NCBI RefSeq assembly: GCF_034190915.1
Contig: NW_026947486.1
Coordinates: forward strand, 20,362,001-20,426,000
Origin: Cavia porcellus
Lineage: Eukaryota > Chordata > Mammalia > Rodentia > Caviidae
DNA length: 64,000 nt
Reading direction: 5' to 3'
A model generated the notes under the pieces. The model made no database searches, was not told the DNA's origin, and was given only the letters and a program-made list of their open reading frames with translations. The position numbers were made by a program, and so were the translations under genes. This document shows positions 10,005 to 19,665 of the stretch, in pieces. The stretch's first letter is position 1. The number at the start of each line of letters is the position of its first letter.

Positions 10005-10520
10005 AAATTATTTTTTTTACCGGTACCAAGGATCAAACTCATGACTGCATGCTTGCAAGGCAGATGCTTATGCCACTGAGCTAAATCCCTAGCCCCTTGG
10101 TTTGGAAATTTTTATCTTTTAACAGACAGAGTCTTCACTAGAAAATTTCAGTCATTAGTATCACAAAAAAAGAGGGAGAGAGAGAAAGAGTTGGGGATCT
10201 TACTATATTTTCCAGGTTGACCCCAAATTCCTAGGCTGAAGCAATCCTCTGATCTAAGTATGTGGGACTAAAAGCATGCACAGCTGTGCCTTGTTTCCTT
10301 GGGTGTGACTAAAGGGTGTTTGAGAGTACAGTGAGGGCTGTTGGAAGATGGTTTGGGGGTAAAAATTATAATTAAGAGGTTAGTGATAATTGAGGATCAA
10401 AAGGATGGTTTGGGGGTACAGTTGAGAGCTGATGGATATGGTGTAGGGTGCTATTTCAGAGTCTGTTTTGAAGTGTGGATTTCAGAGGGCTGTTGTGAGT
10501 CGTAGTTGGGGATCCATTAG
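10005..10520. repeat. ID element, degraded SINE and eroded minisatellite block 2
   Basis: An antisense ID-like SINE lies at about 10,010-10,098, flanked by TTAGGAAATT and TTTGGAAATT. An old B1-like fragment spans about 10,180-10,300. From about 10,300 to 10,520 the G/T-rich phrases ATGGTTTGGGGGTA and ACAGTTGAGAGCTGATGGA recur, matching the eroded tandem repeat seen elsewhere in this region. Confidence 0.6.
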
Positions 10521-10654
10521 TGGGTGAGTTAAGGAGCAACTGCTCCTTAAAAGATCATTGGGTTTTCTTTTCACTCTGTTGGAGATTTCTTTTGACATGG
10601 GAAAATATTTTAATAAGGTGAGATCCCAGTCTGGGAAGTAGTTTGATTTTTGTT

Positions 10655-12474
10655 CATGAATTCTCTGCCGACCCGTCTTCAAGATTTCTACCTACTTTGT
10701 CTTCCAGTAGATTTAGTGTTTCTGTTTTAATCTTTAGATCTTTGATCCATTTTGACTTTAGTTTAGTGCATGCTGATAGGCATGGTCTAGTTGTAGTTTT
10801 AGGCATATGGAAAAGAAAACCCATAAATTGGGGAAAAAATCTTAGTCAACTGTCCTTCAGACAAAGGACTTCTATCTAGAACATATAAAGAGCTTTAAAA
10901 AATCAGGTGCCCGAAATTCAAAGACCCAATCCAAAAATGGGCATTTGAGATGAATACACAGTTCTCAAATGAAGAAATACAAATAGCAAATACATAAATG
11001 AAAAAATGTTCAACATCATTGGTCATTAGAAAAATACAAATTAAAACAACACTGCAATTGCATCTTACTCCAGAAAGAATAGCCAAGATCAAGAAAACCA
11101 CCAATGACAAATGCTGGAGAGCCTATGGGGGAAAAGGAACACTTCTGCACTATTGGTGCGACTGTAGACTTGTGCAACCACTGTGGAAATCAGTGTTGAG
11201 GTTCCTCAAAAAGCTGAGATTGGAGGTTCCATTTGACCTAACTATTCCACTTCTATACATATTCCCAGAAAAATGGAAAACATCATACCACAGTGATATA
11301 TGTGCACCCATTTTATAGCAACACAATTTGTAATAGCCAGATCTTGGAAACAACCTAAGTGCCCATCAACTGAGGAATGGATAAAAAAGATGTGGTATTT
11401 TTATACAATGGAATACTACTCAGCTATAAAAATTATCAAAATGAGGCTTTTATAAGTAAATGGATGCAACTTGAGACCATACTCATTGGTGAATAAATCA
11501 CACTCACATGTGTAAATACCATATTGTCTCCTTAGTGTAATAAACTGAAAGAGTAAATAAGATACACAATCTTCAATAAATATTGTGAAAGGGTAAGAAA
11601 CTGCTCAAAGGGGGAAAAACAATTCAGAAAGGGAAGGGAGAAAAGAAGGAAGAGAAATGAAGTAATATATAAATTTGTATATATACACTTAAAATTACCA
11701 AGATGATTGTACTACTAATTCTATTAGTTCTTGGAAAAAACAGATAACATTCATTGGATTAGATCAATTTGGTATGACTATATCTGGTAATTCGAGTAAA
11801 AATTTTGAAGCTAACTATGCAAAACAACAAAAATTGTTATGTTCCTACCACCTTATTTTGAAAGCCTACATTGTTATTATTTTGGGCTCTTAGTTATAGT
11901 TATTTATTTGTTGTTTTGTATTTCCCTCTAATACAGAAAGGGTAGATGTAGATGTATAGGCTTATATATGTCTAAAACTTCACCTAAAGGGTTTACAAGA
12001 ATTTATTTTAGCAAGTGTGATAGTATGAACAACTACACTGAAGAAAATGAGACACCATGGTAGCCATAGATGATTTGCTATCATTTTTGATTCAAAAGCC
12101 AATAATGCTTTTATTCTTGGTTTTGATTGGTTTTAGTCTGTGTTCAATTATTTGATTTCAATATGTATGAAGATATGGACAGCTATTTTGAAGAAAACAA
12201 GAGACATTATGGTAGCCATTATTGATTTCTTAGTGTCTGCTCTTGAAAGCCCTTAAGACTCTCATTCTTGTTTTGATTGTTTTGTACTATTTTGATGTGT
12301 ATTAACATATTGTGTGTGTCTTGAGCAACTATCTCTAAGATGATTATGTGTAATCTATTAACTGGTGATTTCTTTCTTACTGTTTTTTTTGTAGTTCTGT
12401 ATTACTTGTACCCTTACACCACTTTGTTTTGTTTTTTCTCTTTTTCCTTTTAAATAAAATTTTAAAAAAAACAT
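10655..12474 (+). mobile_element. LINE-1 3' end with 5' inversion
   Basis: From about 10,808 the plus strand follows the end of L1 ORF2 and its 3' flank: phrases such as CTAGAACATATAAAGAGCT, AATGTTCAACATCATTGGTC and GGAATACTACTCAGCTATAAA are diagnostic. The preceding 10,655-10,808 is L1 sequence from slightly further upstream in the opposite orientation (TTTGATCCATTTTGACTTTAG). This head-to-head arrangement is the signature of twin-primed L1 integration. The 3' untranslated part extends to about 12,474 and contains repeated units. No intact frame remains. Confidence 0.85.
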
Positions 12475-12668
12475 ATTGTGTGTGAAGCTATGGACAACTA
12501 TTTTGAAGAAAACAAGAGATGTTATGATAGCTACTGTTGATTTCCCGCTGTCTTTTTCTAAAATTTTGTGTTATTTGCATTGTTTCCTTCTGCTTTGCTT
12601 TGTTCTGTTTGGTTTGGCTTTGCTTTGTTTTGTTTTATTCTCTTTAAAATAAAAATTAAATTTAAAAA
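12475..12668 (+). mobile_element. Additional L1 3'-end unit or second short L1 insertion
   Basis: After the A-rich stretch at about 12,460-12,474 the 3' UTR motif (GCTATGGACAACTATTTTGAAG) occurs once more, ending in a second A-rich tail near 12,668. The antisense L1 at 13,571-14,817 ends at the position equivalent to 12,455-12,474. That suggests this extra unit is a separate 5'-truncated insertion or an extended 3' UTR variant. Confidence 0.5.
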
Positions 12669-12679
12669 AGACCATTGGA

Positions 12680-12855
12680 AGCCAGGTGCACACATTTATA
12701 ATCTCAGCTACTCGGGAGGCTGAGTCAAGGGGATTAGAAGTTTGAGGCTAGCCTGGGCAATTTAGTAAGATCCTGTCTCAAAACAGGGCTGGAGATGTAG
12801 GTTAGTATAAAATCCTGAGTTCGATTTCCAGTGTCCAATACAAAAAGCACAAAAT
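12680..12855. repeat. B1 and ID SINE fragments
   Basis: A plus-oriented B1 at about 12,680-12,785 is joined to a degraded ID fragment at about 12,787-12,850 (GGGCTGGAGATGTAGGTTAG... ending near CCAGTGTCCAATAC). Confidence 0.7.
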
Positions 12856-13103
12856 TGGATAGACTACTCTTCAGTAATGAAATGAACGAACTGCTCATAC
12901 ATGCTGTAAAATAGCATCTCACAAACTTTATGATAAGTGAAAAAATCCAGATAAATATTTCACTTATTTCATTTATACAAAATGTCCAGGACAGGCAAAT
13001 CTATAGAGACAGGAAGTAGATTAGCGGTTGCCTAGGGCTGGGAATGAGAATGGGGACTGTTTTTGAGCATGAGGGATCTTACTGAGGTGATATAAATGCT
13101 TTG

Positions 13104-13492
13104 TGAAACAGTTTTTCCCTACAATAAATCACTGTATGATTATGGCAGTGGTCTAAAGTGATGGAAGGCCAAAGTGGGACAGCTTACCACTCCCTGCTTC
13201 TTCCTCAACCTTAATTGCAACTCCCCTTCCTGTTTGTGCGGGAATGAGGGTGGTGGGGGATGGGGTGGGGGTGGGGAATCCCAATCCCAATGCTCCTAGT
13301 GCATCAGCAATGCCAGCCCTAAGCACCACCCCCACTCAAAGGTTATGTATGTCCCATAACTCCCATATTCCAGTCGAAGGATAAGGAGACTGTGCAGCTG
13401 CCATGGGTTGTGTACTCCTTTCCACATCCTCATCTCAATAAACCTGTTCTTTTTGTACTTTTGCTTCTCTATTGTGCCAGAAAACTCTTCCA
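13104..13492 (+). repeat. Solo LTR, same family as the minus-strand provirus
   Basis: TG...CA termini (TGAAACAG to TCTTCCA) are flanked on both sides by the exact 5-base repeat CTTTG (13,099-13,103 and 13,493-13,497). It aligns with the 3584-3922 LTR in reverse orientation and retains AATAAA near 13,437. A solo LTR forms by recombination between the two LTRs of a provirus. Confidence 0.9.
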
Positions 13493-13570
13493 CTTTGAAT
13501 CTGGATTATGGTGATTGCTGCGTACTTTGGTAAATTTACTAAGTGAATGCACTTACAATGAGTGATTTTT

Positions 13571-14817
13571 TTTTATTTAAGAGGAAAAAGAGAAAAACAC
13601 AAAACAAAACAAAGCAGTGTAAGGGTACACGTAATACAGAACTACAAAAAAAAACATAACAGTAAGAAATCACCTATTAGTAGATTACATATTACCATCT
13701 TGAAAATAGTTGCTCAAATCACAGTATCAAAGAATACAAGGTGGACATTCAAACAGGGAGACTGCAAACAGCTGTGTTCAATGATCCAAAAACATTGATA
13801 TAGTCAGCTATTTAACACCCCTAAACACACTTGCTGTTATATCCGTTAGAGCTCTTTTTCTTTTTTCTTTTTTTTCCCTCTCTTTTTTACAACAAAATTT
13901 ACACATTTTGGATTTTATTACTCCTTAGTGCTTATTACTTTTTTTGGGGGGGGAGAGAATACAGTCAAATATGGCAAAACAAAGCTGTCAGTCAAAACCA
14001 AGGATAGACATAGCACATGGTGTAGAACAGAGTACAAGGTTATCAACAATGGTTATCAACGTTGTCTCTTGTTTCCTTAAAAAGAATTGTCTATCTCATT
14101 AGATATTATAAAGTTGGACAAAACAGTAGAGAACAAGACCAATAAAACTTAGGCATTATAAACATTACAGGACTTCCAAAGAAGACAATAGTCAAACCAG
14201 AATGGGTATCTTAGTGAATCTTATTGCCTTCAAAGTAGTTGCCTATGTCTTCAAACTTGATACTATCATATAGAATGGAACAGAGTCTAATCGGTCAAAA
14301 CAAGATCGTGGGAGTATTACAGGACTTCAAAACAAGTTAATAGGAAATCAAAAAGAGTTACTATTTATATATCCTAATTTTTTAAAATTTTTCTTTAAGA
14401 CAAACATAAGAAATGACTAAATAATTTTTTTAAAAGAATAAGGGGGAGATTGAGATAAAACAGGACATAACAATATAACAATAGAGGTCAAAGCATGACT
14501 GTTTCAGCAACCTAGTACTTCACCACCATATAACCCGACTTAATAGTAGTTACCATAGTGTCTGTCTTTTTCCTTGAAATATTTGGATAAAACTTCATAT
14601 ACTCTAGCTTCAAATATTTCCATATCAAGAAGCCCAGAATAAAGCCTTTCTAATTAATGAGTGAAACCTTTATAAGGCTTCAAGGCCACCTAATGGGGAA
14701 TCATGATTACCACATATTTTTATATATTTGAATCATTACTTACATTAGGGAAACTATTCGGTATTCACACATGCGAGATTGATTTATTTCACTTATGAGT
14801 ATGGTCTCAAGCTGCGC
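13571..14817 (-). mobile_element. 5'-truncated LINE-1 (3' UTR) with 16-base target duplication
   Basis: The sequence is the reverse complement of the L1 3' region at about 11,474-12,460; for example, AGAACTACAAAAAAAAACAT mirrors the part near 12,390. It is bounded by identical direct repeats ACAATGAGTGATTTTT at 13,555-13,570 and 14,818-14,833. The T-rich left side is the reverse-complemented tail. It carries no coding potential. Confidence 0.9.
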
Positions 14818-14874
14818 ACAATGAGTGATTTTTATGACATATAAGTTATACAATTAAAATGTTTTAAGAACAGA

Positions 14875-15530
14875 TCATTGGATGCCTGTATTCCCAGCAT
14901 TCTGGAAGGCTAAGCCAACAGGATTGAAAGTTTGAGCCTGGCCTGGGAAACTTAACTAGATCCTGTCTAAAAATTAAAAAAAAGACTGGGGACACAAAAG
15001 CTTTGAGTTCAAAATCCAGTACCAAAAAAAAATTTTAATTTAAAAAGAAAGCCAGGCATGGTGATGCATACCAGTGATTCCAGCACTTGGGAACCTGAGG
15101 CAGGAGGACTGCTGGGACTTTGAGGCTAGCTTGGGCTATGCAGTAAGTTCAAAAGTAGCCTGAACTATGTAACCCTGTCTCAAAAAATTTTTTAAAGAAA
15201 CAAAAGATATTGGAGAGTGTTTTGTAGTCTGGGTTCCTGAGGTATTGTTTGGTGTGCAGTTAAGAGTCATTGGAGCCAGACATGGTGGTGCATACCTGTA
15301 ATCTCAGCACTTCAGAGGCTAACACAAAAGAATTGCTGCAAATTCAAGGCCAGACTGGGCTACATTATGAGTTTAAGGCCAGACAGAATTATATTCTTTT
15401 TTTTTTTTTTTTAATGCTGGGGATCGAACCTATGACCTCACGCTTGCCAGGCAGGTGCTTAAGCCACTGAGCTAAATCCCCAGCCCCCTAGACAGAATTA
15501 TAGAACAAAACTCTGTCTTACAAAAAAAAA
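14875..15530. repeat. B1 elements with a nested ID element
   Basis: Plus-oriented B1 copies lie at about 14,875-15,020, 15,048-15,200 and 15,270-15,530. The third contains an antisense ID-like SINE at about 15,392-15,487, flanked by AGACAGAATTATA on both sides. A short piece at 15,200-15,265 is G/T-rich eroded repeat. Confidence 0.8.
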
Positions 15531-15795
15531 GTCATTGAAGGGTTTAGGAGACATTTGAGGCCACTGGAATATGCCTTGGAGGCCCCTTGCAGAAAAATGG
15601 CAGGTGATTATTTGGAGGTACAGTTGAGGGTCATTTGAGAGTGCAGCTGGGTCAATGTCAGTGAACTGGCTTGGAGATGTAGTGCTTTGGAAGACCACAC
15701 ACAGTATAATCAGCAGTATGTGGGACAGTAATAGGGGCTGCTGGAAGGTTATTTTGTGGAGGTAGGAGGGGAGGTTGGTGGGGCGTGTTGATGTG
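15530..15795. repeat. Eroded G/T-rich minisatellite-like repeat, block 3
   Basis: Phrases such as GGAGGTACAGTTGAGGGTCAT and GGCTGCTGGAAGG repeat the theme of the blocks at 2700, 10,300 and 16,630. No protein or RNA gene is recognised. Confidence 0.45.
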
Positions 15796-15841
15796 TGGTC
15801 ATGGAGCATAGATCTATGCCTGCTTCAAGAATAGTTGGGGC

Positions 15842-15958
15842 CCCTGTGTTCACTTTTTTTTTTTTTTTTTTGTCTTTTTATCGGTACGGGGGATCGAACT
15901 CACAACTGCCTGCTTGCAAGGCAGGCACTTATGCCGCTGAGCTAAATCCCCAGCCCTC
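15842..15958 (-). repeat. ID-like SINE, full length
   Basis: An antisense copy runs from a T-run and CTTTTTATCGGTACGGGGGAT to CTAAATCCCCAGCCC. It is flanked by the direct repeat TGTGTTCACTTTT on both sides. It interrupts an LTR-like sequence. Confidence 0.9.
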
Positions 15959-15959
15959 T

Positions 15960-16140
15960 TGTGTTCACTTTTCCATGGTGGCTATCCTCATGCTGTAGGG
16001 TAGACTCTTTTTCTATTTTTACTTGGCCCAAATCTACTCTGTAGAGCCTGTTTCTTTTCCTGCCTTTAATAAAACTTTGCTGACAGGTCTCTGAACTAGA
16101 CTGGCACCCAACTAGGAGAGAAAAAAATCCCTTAAACACC
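15960..16140 (+). mobile_element. LTR-like fragment with poly(A) signal
   Basis: The stretch CTACTCTGTAGAGCC...TTTAATAAAACTTTGCTGAC has the look of an R/U5 segment. Related phrases occur at about 56,575-56,685 and 60,600-60,710, suggesting a dispersed LTR family. Termini were not defined. Confidence 0.45.
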
Positions 16141-16144
16141 AGGA

Positions 16145-16215
16145 AATGGGCTAGGGATTTAGCTAAGTGGCATAAGCACCTGCCTGTTAAGCATGAGGTT
16201 GTGAGTTAAGAAAAA
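16145..16215 (+). repeat. Truncated ID-like SINE
   Basis: GGGCTAGGGATTTAGCTAAG through GTTGTGAGTTAAGAAAAAA lacks the normal GATCCCTGGTACC end. Confidence 0.7.
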
Positions 16216-16219
16216 ATAG

Positions 16220-16605
16220 TGTTCAACAACTCCCCCAAACACAGATCTGTTATTCACACCTGGGGGCATGGCCTTCAACAGGAAGTCAGCAGCTGTCCCC
16301 ACACAGCTCAACCTGCGAAGAGCTGGTTCCACAAAAAACAGAAGAAACATGCTGTGTCTACCAGTATCCACTGTACCCAACATTCCTATCACCTAGCCTT
16401 ACAGCTCCAACTCAGAGACCCAAAATTTTGTGCCCCTCCAGCAATACCTCCTGCCCCTACCTAACCTCCCCTATAAAATCATGCTTTCACCCCTTGCTCA
16501 GTGCCAATGATCACACGATCACAGGAGTAGGCAATAAAGTCCTCGAACATTACTTTAACTTTGCCTGCCTCAGTGGTCTTGGTTGTGCCTCAGTTTAGCC
16601 TAACA
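16220..16605 (+). repeat. Retroviral LTR, probably solo
   Basis: TGTTCAAC to CCTAACA gives plausible TG...CA ends. A TATA-like CCCTATAAAATCATG lies near 16,470 and AATAAA near 16,533, with U5-like sequence after it. No clear target duplication was found and no internal retroviral sequence adjoins. Confidence 0.65.
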
Positions 16606-16629
16606 TTTTCCATAGCTATAAATAAATAA

Positions 16630-17460
16630 ATAAATACATGGGGTAGTTGGGAGTGTTTTGAGTGGTGTGAAGGATCCCTTAGATAGCACCTTGAGGACCA
16701 ATAGAGGGTGGTTTGGGTTCAATGGAGAGTGCCTGCATGCATATTAGAAAGTAATTTAGAAATGATCTCTGGGGCTGAAAGTGTAGCTCAGTGGTAAAGC
16801 ACTTGCTTAGCACTCAAGAGGTCCTGAGTTTGATCTCCAGTAGCTCAAAAAATAAAAATAAATAAATAAAATAGAGCTGTTATTTGAAAATTAACAGGTT
16901 TAAGGGCTGATGACAGGTAGATTGGGGGCGTAGTGGAAAGTAGTTCATCGGTGCAGCTCACATGTCCGTGATGAGTGAATGGATGTACTGTTTGGAATAA
17001 ATGGATAAGTTTGGGATACAATTTGGGAAATGATGGAAGGTGGTTTGTAGGTTGAAATTCAGAGGTAAGTAGTCATTTGCAAATTGATGGAGGGCAGTTG
17101 TGCTTTGGGGGAGTGTCCATGAATAAATTTTTGCATGTGGTTTTGATATCCATGAAGGGTAAGTTAGGTGTATAGTTTGGGGTCAACATAATGTGATGTG
17201 GGCTCAAGTGGGAAGGTTAATAGAGCATGGTTTATTGGTGCGGCTTGGTTATCTATGCAGGATAGATTGGAAGCACCGCTCGCAATCAAGACAATACTTT
17301 GAGGATACAGCTTGGCAGATGGAGAGCAGTTTGGGTTGCATTTGGGGGACAGCATAGTAGATGTCGTTAGGGAATTTAGAGGTGTGATGACGACTCACAG
17401 AGCAGTTTGGAGTACTGCTTGGGATACGGGATAAGCCACTTGGGGTAAGGAAAGCTCGTC
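16630..17460. repeat. Eroded G/T-rich minisatellite-like repeat, block 4, with an ID element
   Basis: Recurring phrases include GATGGAAGGTGGTTTG, AGTTTGGGATACAATTTGGG and GGATACAGCTTGGCAGATGGA, spaced by several tens of bases up to the edge of the CCDC120 promoter. An ID element of the classical rodent type (AGTGTAGCTCAGTGGTAAAG) lies at about 16,772-16,870. No coding exon is seen. Confidence 0.5.
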
Positions 17461-17469
17461 TGCACACTA

Positions 17470-18110
17470 AGGGGGTGTGGCCTCGGGGGGGGGCGGGCTA
17501 CACCACCCTCGACAGAGCCAGAGCATGTGCGCACGCGCTCCCAGCTTGTTCGCTCCTGGCGCTCCTAAAGCTGGGGAAAAAAAATAGCGAAGACCAGAGT
17601 TGGCGCCTGCGCACTTGGTCTCCGGCGCTGCTGTGGTCTCGCGCCCCGCCCCCCCCCCCCCCCCCGTTCCCGCACCCGAGGCTGGAGCTCAGTGGCGGAG
17701 GTAGCCGTGCCGCCGTGAGCTGACCGACCCGACCTAAAGGTGGGGGGCGGGGGCTCATTGCCCACGGTGGGGCCTGTGCACCTCTCTCACCCTCTGGACG
17801 CTCCCTGTTTGGCCCCCACAGTTAACAGTCGCGGGGCTGACCGCGGCCCGCAGACGGGGAGCGAGAGTGGGTGGAGGGAGAGGCGCGCGCCTGGATCGAG
17901 CGTGGCGTCGCGAGGGAGGGGTGCGCCCACCACAGCCCCGCCGGGCACCGAACACTCCTGCGCCGCAGGCCAGGACCCTTGGTGAGTACCATACCCTGCC
18001 TGGGAAAGAAGGGAGGGGACATAGCGGGGTGAGGGCCCGGAAACGCCTACGGGGAGGTACCTGCGCACGCACCCGCGACCTCTGACCCCGTGGCTTCATT
18101 CCTGACCCCT
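17470..18110 (+). promoter_or_regulatory. CCDC120: CCDC120 CpG-island promoter
   Basis: The G+C and CpG content rises sharply here compared with everything to the left. NRF1-like GC palindromes (TGTGCGCACGCGC near 17,526 and CCTGCGCAC near 17,606), a long C-run (about 17,646-17,665) and GGGGCGGGC-type boxes are visible. No TATA box stands out. The position just upstream of a good splice donor (17,982), with CCDC120 downstream on the plus strand, makes this its promoter. The exact start site cannot be placed. Long open frames on both strands here reflect high G+C. Confidence 0.75.
17700..17981 (+). other. CCDC120: CCDC120 probable non-coding first exon
   Basis: The end is set by the strong donor GGACCCTTG|GTGAGTACC at 17,981/17,982. 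An alternative donor (CTAAAG|GTGGGG) lies near 17,739. The 5' boundary is a guess within the CpG island. No start codon in frame with the known protein is present, so this is 5' UTR. Confidence 0.5.
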
Positions 18111-18970
18111 GTCTGACCCTACTGTATATTTTTAAACCTTCAGCTCCTGTCATTTTTTGCTTCAGGACCTTCAGTCCGACCCCTGTCCAGATCGAATTCT
18201 GGCCTGGTGTGGTCCTTACCCTCTGTTTTGTCCCCTAAACCCAGTTCTGACCCGAAAACCCACCTACCTCTGTCCTCAAAATCCTTGGCCTGACCACATA
18301 TCCTTGCCTGACGCTGTCCCATATGTGAAACTTACCTTGTTTTGTCTTGGTGCCCAACACTGACCCCAATTACCATCCTGATGCTTGACCTGTCTGTTCC
18401 TACAATAACATGCCAGTCTATGAACCCCTTCCACTTGGGTCCTTTGCCCCAACCCTGGAGTGATGCAGTTTTGTCCTGATTCCTGATCTGTTCTTTACTT
18501 CCTTTCTGTCCCTCTCTCAACTCCTGGTCTCTTATCTTGGCTCTCCACCTTTGAGCTGCCCCCTGTCTCCTGCTTTGTCCTCTCCAACCCTGTCTGGTTT
18601 TTCCCTCTTGACTGCCTCATTCCTGTCTTCATTCTGTCCTGGTCTTTTCCTGCTCCTGACCTCATACTTGTAGCTCCTCTTTTACCTGTCCTTTGCCTTG
18701 ATCACTGCTTGGCCTGTACCAGTTCTGTCTTCTGGCTGTTGTTCTGTACTGGCTCGGACCTCTGCCCTGCTGTTTTGCCTCTTTATTGTGCTTTAAATCT
18801 TGTCCTGAACCTCACTTTGTCTCACTTTCTGGCCAGCATCCAACTCATTCCCTATCTGGCCTCTTGTCCTCCACCCTACAATGACTCTTTGAGTCTTAGT
18901 CCCCGCACTCCTTCCTGTCTTGTCCTTTCATCCTGTCCCATTCCAACCCTAGATCTCTGTTCTACTGCTT
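18075..18970. repeat. Pyrimidine-rich degenerate minisatellite in CCDC120 intron 1
   Basis: Variants of CCTGTCCTGACC and TTGTCCTG recur throughout, on one strand only, with no periodic intact unit. It begins right after the CpG island. Open frames in it are low-complexity artefacts. Confidence 0.55.
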
Positions 18971-19665
18971 AGCATGCCCTTCCAACCTTTTTGGACTTTC
19001 TTCCTGCCAAACACCCACTGCCCATCCTTTTTGAGTCTAAGATAGGGATCCCCTTATACCTTGCTGTGTTCCCAGGATTTCAGAAGTACATCCCAAATGT
19101 TTCACTTGACAAGCACTAGCAGTCAGTGAGCCCCTATGTTGCCAGTGGGGTCTTTGTATGTGATCTTTCTTTCTCCACTCGCATCCCAGTGACCTCACTT
19201 GAAGCTAACATTTTTCTTCCTGCCCCAGGAGGGCATGGAAATGTTCCTATTCCCCCCCCCCCACCAAGTGAAAGAGTACCCTAAATTATTCAGTGACTCT
19301 CTGGGATTCTGAGCACCTGGGTAATGTTTCCATCCTTACTATATTGGGGGCTACTGTGATCTATCCCATATTGGGAGAGGCAGGGAAGTTGAGAACATAC
19401 TCAGGAGTATGGTTATGCAGGAATTTTCTAAGACATGTTACCCCTATCATTGATCTTAATCTTGGGTGTATGATCCTTGAGTTCCTGGCCTGAAAAATGT
19501 TTACCCTAGACCAGAGGTTTCAGGACTTGTAGTGGTGTAATACAGCATAGGATTTATTTCTCCTCTTCTAGCAATGAATATTTTGGTGCTAAGTCTGTCC
19601 CACCTCTGGTTTGTATATGTGTTGGGGGGTACAGGCTGTCACTGGATGTCAGAATCAGGCCAGTC
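18971..19665. other. CCDC120 intron 1, unassigned sequence
   Basis: This is intronic, with no recognised exon or transposon. A C-run lies at about 19,251-19,262. Confidence 0.4.

Larger units (their letters stand above)
12860..14875 (+). mobile_element. Old L1 3' end interrupted twice
   Basis: 12,860-13,103 carries phrases typical of ancient L1 (L1M-type) 3' flanks, such as GGCAAATCTATAGAGACAGG and GATTAGCGGTTGCCTAGGGC. The sequence resumes at 13,498-13,554 (GGATTATGGTGATTGCTGCG) and again after 14,834 (ATGACATATAAGTTATACAA). The gaps are a solo LTR and a younger L1, each with its own target duplication. The interval given includes these insertions. Confidence 0.75.

Noticed and set aside
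16215..16610. Target duplication for the 16,220-16,605 LTR
   Set aside because: Left AATAG and right TTTTC flanks do not match, so no duplication is claimed.
17755..18153. 132-codon minus-strand open frame in the CpG island
   Set aside because: Arg/Pro-rich translation typical of GC-rich promoter DNA read in any frame.
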